This document shows positions 17,366-25,585 of a stretch of DNA of 64,000 nucleotides, piece after piece (the first letter of the stretch is position 1; each line of letters opens with the position of its first letter). Made by a program: the position numbers and the translations under genes. The DNA lies in assembly GCA_035949255.1 (NCBI GenBank), contig DASZIL010000075.1, forward strand, positions 1-64,000, given 5' to 3'. The DNA comes from GAS188 sp035949255. Its GTDB lineage: Bacteria; Pseudomonadota; Alphaproteobacteria; Rhizobiales; Beijerinckiaceae. The notes beneath the pieces are model-generated. The model made no database searches. It saw nothing but the letters and a program-made list of their open reading frames with translations, and had not been told where the DNA came from.

Positions 17366-18706
17366 ATGGGGCGTAAATATTTCGGCACGGATGGTATTCG
17401 CGGCAAGGCGAACGCGATCATCACACCGGAGCTCGCTTTGAGGGTCGGCCAGGCGGCGGGCCTCGCCTTTCAACGTGGCGAATACCGCCATCGCGTCGTG
17501 ATCGGCAAGGACACGCGGCTCTCGGGCTACATGATCGAGAACGCCATGGTGGCGGGCTTCACCTCGGTCGGGCTCGATGTGCTCCTCCTCGGCCCGATGC
17601 CGACGCCCGCCGTGGCCATGCTGACGCGCTCGATGCGCTGCGATCTCGGCGTCATGATCTCGGCGTCGCATAATGGCTTCGAGGACAACGGCATCAAGCT
17701 CTTCGGGCCCGACGGCTACAAGCTTTCCGACGAGATCGAAGCCGAGATCGGCGCGCTTCTCGATCGAGATCTCGCGTCGCGACTTTCGGGCTCGCGCGAT
17801 CTCGGCCGCGCCAAGCGCATCGAGAGCGTGCATGCGCGCTACATCGAATTTGCCAAGCGGACCTTGCCGCGCGGCTTGAGCCTTGACGGCATGCGCGTCG
17901 TCGTCGATTGCGCTCATGGCGCCGCCTATAAGGTCGCGCCGGAAGCGCTTTGGGAGCTTGGCGCCGAGGTCATCGCCATCGGGGTCGATCCGGACGGCTT
18001 CAACATCAACAAGGAATGCGGCTCGACGGAGCCGCAGGCGCTGATCACCAAGGTGAAGGAGATGCGCGCCGACGTCGGCATCGCGCTCGACGGAGACGCC
18101 GATCGCGTGCTGATCGTCGATGAGCGCGGCCATCTCGTCGACGGCGACCAGCTCATGGGGGTTGTGGCGACGCGCTGGCACGACGACAAGCTCTTATCGC
18201 AGCCCGGGATCGTCGCGACCGTGATGTCCAATCTCGGCCTCGAGCGCTATCTCAACGGCATCGGATTGCTGTTGGCGCGCACCGCGGTCGGGGATCGCTA
18301 TGTGCTCGAGCACATGCGCCAGCATGGCTATAATCTGGGCGGCGAGCAATCCGGCCACATCATCATGTCGGATTACACGACGACAGGCGACGGGCTCGTC
18401 GCGGCGTTGCAGCTCCTTGCCGTGGTGAAGCGCACCGAGCGGCCCGTGAGCGAGGTTTGCCATTGCTTCGAGCCTCTGCCGCAGATCCTCAAGAATGTGC
18501 GCTACAAGAAAGGCGAGCCGCTCGCCGAACAAAATGTCGTGACGGCGATCGAGAGCGGCCGCGGCCGCCTCGGCAAGCAAGGGCGTCTCGTCGTCCGCCC
18601 GTCCGGCACGGAGCCCGTGATCCGCGTGATGGGCGAGGGGGATGATCGCGATCTCGTCGAGCGCGTGGTGAACGACATCGTCGAGGCGCTCACCAAGGCC
18701 GCGTGA
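17366..18706 (+). CDS. glmM: Phosphoglucosamine mutase
   Basis: GlmM converts glucosamine-6-phosphate to glucosamine-1-phosphate for UDP-GlcNAc and peptidoglycan synthesis. The 446-residue product begins MGRKYFGTDGIRGKAN, carries the phosphoserine loop GVMISASHNGFEDNG (about residue 100), the metal loop LDGDADRVLIVDE and the C-terminal phosphate-binding loop RPSGTEPVIRVM. The start is the ATG at 17366; a GTG lies one codon upstream. In many relatives ftsH precedes glmM, but here the neighbour is the tRNA-Leu. A hairpin follows the stop at about 18741. Confidence 0.97.
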   Translation: MGRKYFGTDGIRGKANAIITPELALRVGQAAGLAFQRGEYRHRVVIGKDTRLSGYMIENAMVAGFTSVGLDVLLLGPMPTPAVAMLTRSMRCDLGVMISASHNGFEDNGIKLFGPDGYKLSDEIEAEIGALLDRDLASRLSGSRDLGRAKRIESVHARYIEFAKRTLPRGLSLDGMRVVVDCAHGAAYKVAPEALWELGAEVIAIGVDPDGFNINKECGSTEPQALITKVKEMRADVGIALDGDADRVLIVDERGHLVDGDQLMGVVATRWHDDKLLSQPGIVATVMSNLGLERYLNGIGLLLARTAVGDRYVLEHMRQHGYNLGGEQSGHIIMSDYTTTGDGLVAALQLLAVVKRTERPVSEVCHCFEPLPQILKNVRYKKGEPLAEQNVVTAIESGRGRLGKQGRLVVRPSGTEPVIRVMGEGDDRDLVERVVNDIVEALTKAA

Positions 18707-18740
18707 GGTCTCGTTTTAGTCAGCCGAGCCCTCAACGCCG

Positions 18741-18762
18741 CTCTTTCCCGCGAAAGCGGGAA
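18741..18762. terminator. Hairpin after glmM
   Basis: TTTCCCGC-GAAA-GCGGGAA forms a strong short stem about 35 bases after the glmM stop. There is no clean T-run, so it may be a weak terminator or a repeat-type hairpin. Confidence 0.4.
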
Positions 18763-18884
18763 GCCAGACTCGTAAGACAGCAGCGAGCAGACCTGGGTCT
18801 CCGCCTTCGCGTCACCTTCGCGCGGACGAGCGGGGAGGTTCAACGAGCACGCGGTTAACCCTTCGTTGAGGTTAACGCTTAGGG

Positions 18885-18899
18885 TTAATCGCTCCTTAA
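18885..18899 (+). promoter_or_regulatory. CtrA-type box TTAA-N7-TTAA upstream of outer-membrane protein 1
   Basis: TTAA at 18885-18888 and TTAA at 18896-18899 are separated by exactly seven bases (TCGCTCC), the full CtrA consensus spacing. Two further TTAA half-sites lie just upstream (18854 and 18872). It is 80 bases before the ATG at 18980. CtrA binding is inferred. Confidence 0.6.
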
Positions 18900-18979
18900 A
18901 TATTCATTGAGATCGTACCGGCGTGAATTCGCCGGGGACCGAGGCGCGGCCCCACGCAGGTCGGAAGGGCCGTGTCAGT

Positions 18980-19879
18980 ATGGGGTGGGTGAAGCAAGTG
19001 ATCGCGGCGGGCGTCCTCTCGCTGTGCGGCGGCGTGGCCGCCGAGGGAGCCGAGCTCCCCCCCTTGCCTGAAGCCCCTCCCCTGCCGCCCGCGCAATCCG
19101 CCGGCAACTGGTACGTGCGCGGCGATCTCGGCGTCGGCCCCTATTCGACGAGCCGGTGGACGCAAGCGCTCAGCGGCTTGGCATCAGGCGACCAACTTCT
19201 CTCGGGGGGGTTCGCCACGAAATCCATCCGCGATTCCGCCTTCATCGGCGCGGGTCTCGGCTATGAGCTTCATCCCTGGATCAGGGCCGACATCACCGCG
19301 GAATACCGCGCGTCGGCGGGCTTGCGTGGCGTGTTTCAAGAGCGGGTGTTCAACCCCTCCATGCCGCTGGCCTTCCTCGGGCAGACCGCGTTTGCGGGCT
19401 CGCTGCAAACGACCGTCGTGATGGCGAACGCCTATGCGGACATCGGCACCTGGTATGGCTTCACACCTTATCTCGGCGCCGGCATCGGCCTTGCTCGGCA
19501 TGAGCTCGGCGGCGTCACAGGCACGGGCTTTGCCATCACCGGGACCGGTTTCACTTCGACCAACGCGCCGAACGGCGCCTCGGTGCCCATCGCCTTCAGC
19601 GCCATTCCGGATAAGACGAGAACCAATCTCGCATGGTCGGTCATGGCCGGGCTTTCCTACAGCATCTCGTCCAATCTGAAGCTCGATCTCGGCTTCCGCC
19701 ATCTCAATCTCGGCTCCATCCAATCGGGCGCGATCAATTGCCTTTGCCGTGAGAGTTCCCCCGGCTTCAAGGCAGGAGGCGTCGCCTCGAATGAAATTCG
19801 CTTAGGCGTGCGCTGGCTCTTCGGCGAGGTGGGTCCTGCGCTCGGCGCGGCCGATGACCTGCCCGAGGTTCCTCGGTAG
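18980..19879 (+). CDS. Outer-membrane beta-barrel protein (Omp25/Omp31-like), paralogue 1
   Basis: The 299-residue protein begins with a signal peptide (KQVIAAGVLSLCGGVAAEGA, cleavage near AEG-AEL), then a Pro-rich stretch and NWYVRGDLGVGPYSTSRW, the first strand of the alphaproteobacterial opacity-type barrel. Alternating hydrophobic strands with aromatic girdles follow (YADIGTWYGFTPYLGAGIGL, LKLDLGFRHLNLGSI), and it closes with EIRLGVRWLFGE. Start ATG 18980 is chosen to begin the signal peptide. It is paralogous to the gene 400 bases downstream (shared WY-RGD-G, IGTW-TPY-GAG and barrel-end motifs). It is probably a major surface protein with cell-cycle control. Confidence 0.85.
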   Translation: MGWVKQVIAAGVLSLCGGVAAEGAELPPLPEAPPLPPAQSAGNWYVRGDLGVGPYSTSRWTQALSGLASGDQLLSGGFATKSIRDSAFIGAGLGYELHPWIRADITAEYRASAGLRGVFQERVFNPSMPLAFLGQTAFAGSLQTTVVMANAYADIGTWYGFTPYLGAGIGLARHELGGVTGTGFAITGTGFTSTNAPNGASVPIAFSAIPDKTRTNLAWSVMAGLSYSISSNLKLDLGFRHLNLGSIQSGAINCLCRESSPGFKAGGVASNEIRLGVRWLFGEVGPALGAADDLPEVPR

Positions 19880-19956
19880 CCCTCGCCGATGATGACGGCC
19901 TGGCTAGAGCATGCCGGCCTAAAATAGAATGGCCATCGTGCTCTGAATTATGAGTT

Positions 19957-20004
19957 GGAGCATGATCTTTTCGGAAAAGTAGCTTCGACTTTTCCCGATC
20001 ATGC
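19957..20004. repeat. GCATGAT palindromic repeat, full-length copy
   Basis: The left arm GCATGATCTTTTCGGAAAAGT (19960-19980) and right arm ACTTTTCCCGATCATGC (19988-20004) are inverted copies around a short loop. This is the most complete of several related elements in the window and resembles dispersed palindromes common in Rhizobiales genomes. Confidence 0.8.
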
Positions 20005-20225
20005 GCTGGCTTGACCCGTCCAAACGACCCGGCGCGCCGGATGCGGGGCGTCGAGCAACTCGCCGCGATGGAAAGCCCCTCTTCGATCCTGCTTGAGCCC
20101 CTTCTTGGACGCTTGCGGCCAAGCATCCCTGAGCCTTTCGAGGACAGAATTCGCTGATCCTTATCGAATATTAACCAAGCTTCTTACTCTCATTCCTGAA
20201 GAAATACTCATGGGGATGAGCCCCA

Positions 20226-20240
20226 TTAAATGCTCGTTAA
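20226..20240 (+). promoter_or_regulatory. CtrA-type box TTAA-N7-TTAA upstream of outer-membrane protein 2
   Basis: TTAA at 20226-20229 and TTAA at 20237-20240 are spaced by seven bases (ATGCTCG). A further GGTTAAC follows at once. The box lies about 50 bases before the ATG at 20289. Confidence 0.6.
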
Positions 20241-20288
20241 GGTTAACGGACAATGATGGTCCCGACGAGTATTCTTGGAGAGGTCTCG

Positions 20289-21074
20289 ATGATTCGCAAG
20301 ATACTTGCCTTCCTGCTTCTCTCGGGCACCCCCTTGGCGACAAGCGCGGCGGCCGCGGATCTCGACAGCCTTCCGCCCGCCCCGCTTCTGGCTCCGCGCA
20401 CCGATTACGCCACCTACCTCGGGACCGGCTGGTACATTCGCGGCGACGTCGGCTACTCGCGCCCGCAGGGGCCGAGCGGCAACTACAATGGCGTGCCCTT
20501 CGAGCATTTGAGCGTGGTGGGCTCGGCGGTGGTCGGCGGCGGCGTCGGCTACAAGATCAGCAATTGGTTTCGCGCCGATGTGACCGCGGACTACACCTTC
20601 GCCGGCAATATGCAGGCGAGCTATCTCGTGCCGAATTGTTGCCTCGCCACCGACAAGTCGGGGGTCGCGGGCTGGGCCGTCCTCGCCAACGGCTATGTGG
20701 ATCTCGGGACCTGGTCCGCCATCACGCCCTATGTGGGCGGTGGCGTCGGCTACGCCTTCACGGAGGTGTCGAAGATCGTCAATGAGGAGTTCACGCAAAC
20801 CATAACGGGCAGCTTCGTGCCGCTCATCGATCCGACAACCGGCCTGCCGATCTTCAACGCCTTCCCGGCGCATACCACGGGCCGCTTCGCCTGGGCCTTG
20901 ATGGCGGGCGCCGCGATCGACGTCGCGCCGAGCACCAAGCTCGACTTCGGATACCGCTATCTCAATGTTTCGGACGCGCGCTTTGCGACCGACAATTTCG
21001 GCATCGCGCCGAGGCTCAAGTCGCTCGGCGCGCATCAGTTCCGCCTCGGGCTGCGCTATATGTTCGACGAATGA
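20289..21074 (+). CDS. Outer-membrane beta-barrel protein (Omp25/Omp31-like), paralogue 2
   Basis: The 261-residue product starts MIRKILAFLLLSGTPLATSA, a clear signal peptide cleaved near AAAADL. GWYIRGDVGYSRPQG is the first strand; DLGTWSAITPYVGGGVGYAF, TKLDFGYRYLNVSDARF and the closing HQFRLGLRYMFDE complete an eight-strand-type barrel. It ends in phenylalanine-x-x region typical of exported porin-like proteins. The start has GGAGAGG upstream. It is homologous to the preceding barrel gene. Its function is structural or adhesive; no transport specificity can be read. Confidence 0.87.
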   Translation: MIRKILAFLLLSGTPLATSAAAADLDSLPPAPLLAPRTDYATYLGTGWYIRGDVGYSRPQGPSGNYNGVPFEHLSVVGSAVVGGGVGYKISNWFRADVTADYTFAGNMQASYLVPNCCLATDKSGVAGWAVLANGYVDLGTWSAITPYVGGGVGYAFTEVSKIVNEEFTQTITGSFVPLIDPTTGLPIFNAFPAHTTGRFAWALMAGAAIDVAPSTKLDFGYRYLNVSDARFATDNFGIAPRLKSLGAHQFRLGLRYMFDE

Positions 21075-21094
21075 GCCGTCTTGGCGCCGCGTAG

Positions 21095-21166
21095 GGCGTA
21101 GTGAGAAGTGAAGAGTGAGGCGTGACCTCTTCCTCACTACTCACTACTCACTATTCACTTCTCACG
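21095..21166. repeat. Heptad inverted-repeat element, copy 1
   Basis: Left arm TAGTGAGAAGTGAAGAGTGA (21099-21118) and right arm built from TCACTAC/TCACTAT/TCACTTC units (21131-21164) are complementary in style and would form an imperfect hairpin. It sits between the convergent barrel gene and cimA. Confidence 0.75.
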
Positions 21167-21203
21167 CTTGGCGTCAAAAGCGAGGTTACCCGCATCGCCG
21201 AGA

Positions 21204-22802
21204 TCACGCGAGCCCGTGCTCCTTCATGAGCTTATAGGTGATCGCGTCGACGAGCGCCTGGAAGGAGGCGTCCACGAGATTTCCCGAGACGCCGACCGTG
21301 GTCCAGCGATCGCCATGCTTGTCGCCAAACTCGATGAGCACCCGCGTGACGGCATCCGAGCCGCCCTGGAAAATGCGCACCTTGTAATCGAGGAGCTCGA
21401 GATCCTCGATGAAACGCTGATAGACGCCGAGGTCCTTGCGCAGCGCGAGGTCGAGCGCGTTCAAGGGGCCATTGCCTTCCGCCGCCGAGATCACGGTCTC
21501 ATCGGCGACCTTCACCCGGACGATCGCTTCGGAAAAGGTCACGAGCTCGCCCATGGCGTTGTGCCGGCGCTCGACGCTCACCGAGAAGCGTTCGACCGCG
21601 AAGAACTCGCGCGCTTCACCGAGCACGCGCTTCGCGAGCAGGAAGAAAGACGCATCCGCCCCTTCGAACGCATAGCCTTCGGCCTCCTTGTGCTTGATTT
21701 CCTCGAGAAGACGCGAAAGACGCGGGTCCCCCTTGTCGAGGCGGATGCCGACGCGCTCGAGCTCGGCAAGCACATTCGACTTGCCCGCCTGATCGGAAAC
21801 CAGCACGCGGCGCCGATTGCCGACGCTTTCCGGCGTCACATGCTCGTAAGTGCGCGGGTCCTTCAGCACGGCGGAAGCGTGAATGCCCGCCTTGGTGGCG
21901 AAGGCAGACGCGCCGACGAAGGGCGCGTGGCGGTTCGGCGCACGGTTCAAGATCTCGTCGAGCGCTCGCGAAACATGCGTGAGCTCGCCGAGCCCCTCCT
22001 CGTCGACGCCGATGTCGAAGCGTTCGGCAAAGGCGGGCTTCAGCTTCAAGGCACCGATCAAGGTCACGAGATTGGCGTTGCCGCAACGCTCGCCGAGACC
22101 GTTCAGCGTGCCTTGAATCTGGCGTGCGCCGGCATCGACCGCCGCCAGTGAATTTGCGACCGCGCACCCGCAATCGTCATGCGCGTGAATGCCGAGCCGA
22201 TCGCCCGGCACGATTTTCACGGTCTCGGCGACGATGCGGCGCACCTCGTCGGGCAAGGTGCCGCCATTGGTGTCGCATAGCACGACCCAGCGTGCGCCGG
22301 CGTCATGGGCCGCCTTGGCACAGGCAAGCGCGTAGGCTGGGTTCTCCTTGTAGCCATCGAAATAATGCTCGCAGTCGATGATCGCCTCTCGCCCCTTCGC
22401 GACGATCATGCCGACGCTTTCGGTGATCGCGGCGAGATTGTCCTCGAGCGAGGTCCCGAGCGCCACGCGCACCTGGTAATCGGAAGCCTTGGCGACGAGC
22501 ACGATGGCATCGGCGGCACTGTCGAGGAGGGCCGCGAGGCCGGGATCATTGGCGGCCGAACGACCCGTGCGCCGCGTCATGCCGAAGGCGGCGAAACGCG
22601 CATTCTTCGTGCGCTTCTCCTTGAAGAATTCGGTGTCCTGCGGATTGGCGCCAGGATAGCCACCCTCGACATAACCGACGCCAAGCTTGTCGAGAAGAGA
22701 AGCGACCTGGCGCTTGTCCTCGAGCGAGAAATCGACGCCTGTCATCTGCGCGCCATCGCGCAGCGTCGTGTCGAAGAGATGCAGGCGCTGACGGCTTGTC
22801 AC
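21204..22802 (-). CDS. cimA: (R)-citramalate synthase
   Basis: The 532-residue protein condenses pyruvate with acetyl-CoA to citramalate for threonine-independent isoleucine synthesis. The catalytic TIM barrel begins LFDTTLRDGAQMTGVDFSL; the metal motif GIHAHDDCGCAVANSLAAV and GTLNGLGERCGNANL are those of the CimA type of the isopropylmalate synthase family. The C-terminal 130 residues form the LeuA-type allosteric domain (VKVADETVISAAEGNGPLNAL). The start is a GTG at 22802. It is 13 bases downstream of a small membrane-protein gene on the same strand. Confusion with LeuA or homocitrate synthase is unlikely given length and motifs. Confidence 0.95.
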   Translation of the reverse strand: MTSRQRLHLFDTTLRDGAQMTGVDFSLEDKRQVASLLDKLGVGYVEGGYPGANPQDTEFFKEKRTKNARFAAFGMTRRTGRSAANDPGLAALLDSAADAIVLVAKASDYQVRVALGTSLEDNLAAITESVGMIVAKGREAIIDCEHYFDGYKENPAYALACAKAAHDAGARWVVLCDTNGGTLPDEVRRIVAETVKIVPGDRLGIHAHDDCGCAVANSLAAVDAGARQIQGTLNGLGERCGNANLVTLIGALKLKPAFAERFDIGVDEEGLGELTHVSRALDEILNRAPNRHAPFVGASAFATKAGIHASAVLKDPRTYEHVTPESVGNRRRVLVSDQAGKSNVLAELERVGIRLDKGDPRLSRLLEEIKHKEAEGYAFEGADASFFLLAKRVLGEAREFFAVERFSVSVERRHNAMGELVTFSEAIVRVKVADETVISAAEGNGPLNALDLALRKDLGVYQRFIEDLELLDYKVRIFQGGSDAVTRVLIEFGDKHGDRWTTVGVSGNLVDASFQALVDAITYKLMKEHGLA

Positions 22803-22815
22803 GCAGAGATCCGAT

Positions 22816-23478
22816 TCATCCGGTGAACGCGTGAAGGAGCGAGGGGTAATTCATGTAAACCCAAGCCAAGCCGACCAGCACGAGAAGCACGAGGAGCCAG
22901 AAGATCAAGGTCGTCGCGCCCGAGCGGCGCCGGCCGCCATTCGCCACGGGTTTGCTGGACGAAGACCTCGCATCGGCGCCGTTTGACGCCTCGCGGCCCA
23001 GTGAGGACCGAAGCGAATTGCCCTTCACCGCCGTGACGGGGCGCGGCGGCGCCTCCGAAATGTCTGCGGCCGCCGGCGGCACCTGTTTCTCCGCGACAGC
23101 AGTCTTGCGGGTGATGAGCTCCTCGGCGAGCCGCCGATAGGTCGCGATCCTGCGCTGCGTGTGCTCGCCCAGGATGTAAGAGTCGATCTCGTCCTGCGTC
23201 GGCTCGCGTCGGTGGGTCTCGGCGAAAGCGGCGAGCCAGTCGCGCTTGCTCAGCTTGTAGAGCGCATAGCCCACGAGGCCGGGAAGGTCCTCTTCGCCTT
23301 GCACGAGGTCACTGAAAATCGGATTGCGGCGCGCGCGAGCGGAATCGGGCTCGCCGCCGGCCGCCAATGTCGCTGTCTCGACGCTTGGCCGTGGAGAGGA
23401 TTTTTCATCGGCGGTGCCGGCCCCCGCACCGGGAAGACTGGTCGGATCATCCTGCGCTTTCGCTGGTACATCCGGCAT
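22816..23478 (-). CDS. Hypothetical protein with single C-terminal membrane anchor
   Basis: The 220-residue protein has a disordered, Pro/Ser/Ala-rich start (MPDVPAKAQDDPTS), a conserved-looking middle section (FSDLVQGEEDLPGLVGYALY followed by KLSKRDWLAAF, about residues 55-90) and a hydrophobic helix near the C-terminus (FWLLVLLVLVGLAWVYM). This suggests a tail-anchored inner-membrane protein. I chose the ATG at 23478, which has AAGGGGA upstream. It precedes cimA by 13 bases and is divergent from rnhB. I do not recognise the family. Confidence 0.7.
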   Translation of the reverse strand: MPDVPAKAQDDPTSLPGAGAGTADEKSSPRPSVETATLAAGGEPDSARARRNPIFSDLVQGEEDLPGLVGYALYKLSKRDWLAAFAETHRREPTQDEIDSYILGEHTQRRIATYRRLAEELITRKTAVAEKQVPPAAADISEAPPRPVTAVKGNSLRSSLGREASNGADARSSSSKPVANGGRRRSGATTLIFWLLVLLVLVGLAWVYMNYPSLLHAFTG

Positions 23479-23600
23479 GGGGATCCCCTTGCAAAATTCG
23501 CTTGATTGCCCCGCCGAGGCCCTTGACCCCAAGCCCGCAGGACTTTCTCATACGCCAACCGCGCGAATCAGCCAATAGCTGGCGCAACGCTCGAGGCCCG

Positions 23601-24209
23601 ATGGCTCCGACCCGCCATTTCGAAAATTCGATGCTGCGACAAGGCCATCACCTCGTCGCGGGCGTCGACGAAGTGGGGCGCGGCCCGCTCGCGGGTCCCG
23701 TCGTCGCCGCGGCCGTCGTCTTCGATACGCGCCGCGTGCCGAAAGGCATCGACGACTCGAAGGCGCTCACCCCCGAGCAAAGGTCCGATCTCTTCGACAA
23801 GATCCTCGATTGCGCCGAGGTCGGCATCGCGACGGTGAGCGCCGCCGAGATCGACCGGATCAACATCCGTCAGGCGAGCTTGCTCGCCATGCGCCGCGCG
23901 ATCTCGGCCTTGCCGCGCCGCCCTTGCGTCGCCTTGATCGACGGCGATGATCCGCCTGTGCTTTCTTGCGCGACGCACGCCATCATCGGAGGGGACGCGC
24001 GCTCGCTCTCGATCGCCGCCGCCTCGATCGTCGCGAAGGTCTTCCGTGACGGGCTGATGCGCCGCCTCGAAGGGTGCCATCCCGGCTATGGCTTCGCGGC
24101 GCACAAGGGCTACAGCACGAAGACGCATCTTGCGGCGCTCGCGCGTCTCGGGCCTTCGCCGGTGCATCGGCTGAGCTTCACGCCGGTGCGGCTTGCCGCC
24201 GGCATGTGA
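23601..24209 (+). CDS. rnhB: Ribonuclease HII
   Basis: RNase HII cuts the RNA strand of RNA-DNA hybrids and initiates removal of misincorporated ribonucleotides. The 202-residue product has the family start GVDEVGRGPLAGPVVAAAVV with the DEXGRG metal residues, ALIDGDDPP, SIAAASIVAKVFRD and PGYGFAAHKGYSTKTHLAAL. The ATG at 23601 begins about 15 residues before the conserved core; the same frame is open further upstream without family similarity. The rnhB-ccrM order seen here is widely conserved in Rhizobiales. Confidence 0.96.
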   Translation: MAPTRHFENSMLRQGHHLVAGVDEVGRGPLAGPVVAAAVVFDTRRVPKGIDDSKALTPEQRSDLFDKILDCAEVGIATVSAAEIDRINIRQASLLAMRRAISALPRRPCVALIDGDDPPVLSCATHAIIGGDARSLSIAAASIVAKVFRDGLMRRLEGCHPGYGFAAHKGYSTKTHLAALARLGPSPVHRLSFTPVRLAAGM

Positions 24210-24451
24210 GCCGACCCGCGACACCTCGACCGATCTGAGTGGAGCGCGAGCGCCTCTGAGCGCCGTGCGCGATCGCGAGGCTTTTCTTGGCATCTCAAAT
24301 TGGGACGCGGCGCGAGGCCGCGCCGCAACCTCGCCTTTACCGCCATCAGGCAAGGTGCGTCGTGTTGGTCGCGTAACGGTTGCTTGGCATGTGTGCAGTG
24401 CGTACCAAGCGCGCCGACCCCACATCCCGGAATAGGGTATGGCGTACCGGG

Positions 24452-25567
24452 ATGGGCGCGTCGGCGACGCTGGATCTGTGTTCCGAGCGACAGCTCGACC
24501 ACGTCAAAGAAGGCGATTGCGTCGCGGAGCTCGCGAAGCTTCCTTCGAGCAGCGTCGATCTCGTCTTCGCCGATCCTCCTTACAATCTCCAGCTTGCGGG
24601 AAGCTTGTCGCGGCCCGATCAAAGCCTCGTCGACGCGGTCGATGATGATTGGGACCGCTTCACTTCCTTTGCCGAATACGACGCGTTCACGCGCGCCTGG
24701 CTTGCGCAAGTTCGGCGCGTGATGAAGCCCAACGCCACGCTCTGGGTGATCGGCTCCTATCACAACATTTTCCGTGTCGGCGCGACGCTGCAGGACCTCG
24801 GCTTCTGGGTGCTCAACGACATCATTTGGCGCAAGGCCAATCCGATGCCGAATTTTCGTGGCCGGCGTTTTACAAATGCCCATGAAACGCTGATCTGGGC
24901 GTCGCGCGCGCCTGAGGCCAAGGGCTATACCTTCCATTACGAGGCGCTGAAGGCCGGCAATGACGACACGCAAGCGCGCTCGGATTGGTTCTTCCCGATC
25001 TGCTCGGGCGAAGAGCGCCTGAAGGATGAGCGCGGCCGCAAGGCCCATCCCACACAAAAGCCGGAGGCTTTGCTCAGGCGCATCATCCTCGCCTCCTCGA
25101 ATCCGGGCGATGTGATTCTCGATCCCTTCTTCGGCTCGGGCACGACGGGCGCCGCCGCGAAGGCGCTCGGCCGACGCTTCATCGGCATCGAGCGCGACGA
25201 AGGTTATGCGGCGCTCGCGCGGCGGCGGATCGCGGCCGTCACCCCTTTGCCTCCGGAGGCGATCTCCCTCTTGCCCAGCAAGCGGGCAGAACCTCGCATT
25301 CCGTTTCTCAGCATCGTCGAGCGGGGTTTCGTGACACCCGGCGTCTCGGTGACCGATGGGCGTGGCGCGCGAGGCGCGCTGGTGCGCGCCGACGGCACCC
25401 TCTCGCTTGGCCCCGCGATCGGTTCGATCCACAAGATCGGCGCCTTGGCGCAAGGGCTTCCAGCCTGCAACGGCTGGGTCTTCTGGCATTACGAGGAGGA
25501 AGGGCACCGCCTGCCGATCGACCGCCTCCGCGAAAGGCTGAGGCGCGAGCTCGCCGACGCGGCCTGA
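24452..25567 (+). CDS. ccrM: Cell-cycle-regulated DNA adenine methyltransferase (GANTC)
   Basis: CcrM is the solitary N6-adenine methyltransferase that methylates GANTC sites and times gene expression in the alphaproteobacterial cell cycle. The 371-residue product has beta-class motif order: DPPYNLQL (motif IV, about residue 45) before the S-adenosylmethionine motif DPFFGSGTTGAAAKAL (about residue 225). HPTQKPEALLRRIILASSNP precedes motif I. The C-terminal 90 residues (PFLSIVERGFVTPGVSVTD onwards) are the extra DNA-recognition domain typical of CcrM. ATG 24452 is the likely start. No restriction enzyme accompanies it. I saw no CtrA box in the 240 bases upstream. Confidence 0.95.
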   Translation: MGASATLDLCSERQLDHVKEGDCVAELAKLPSSSVDLVFADPPYNLQLAGSLSRPDQSLVDAVDDDWDRFTSFAEYDAFTRAWLAQVRRVMKPNATLWVIGSYHNIFRVGATLQDLGFWVLNDIIWRKANPMPNFRGRRFTNAHETLIWASRAPEAKGYTFHYEALKAGNDDTQARSDWFFPICSGEERLKDERGRKAHPTQKPEALLRRIILASSNPGDVILDPFFGSGTTGAAAKALGRRFIGIERDEGYAALARRRIAAVTPLPPEAISLLPSKRAEPRIPFLSIVERGFVTPGVSVTDGRGARGALVRADGTLSLGPAIGSIHKIGALAQGLPACNGWVFWHYEEEGHRLPIDRLRERLRRELADAA

Positions 25568-25585
25568 ACGACGCCTCGTCGCGAA

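Larger units (their letters stand above)
19880..20288. other. Intergenic region between the two outer-membrane protein genes
   Basis: About 410 bases with no convincing gene. It holds one copy of the GCATGAT palindrome (19957-20004), an AT-rich stretch around 20160-20215 and a CtrA-type box (20226-20240) before the second barrel gene. Confidence 0.6.
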
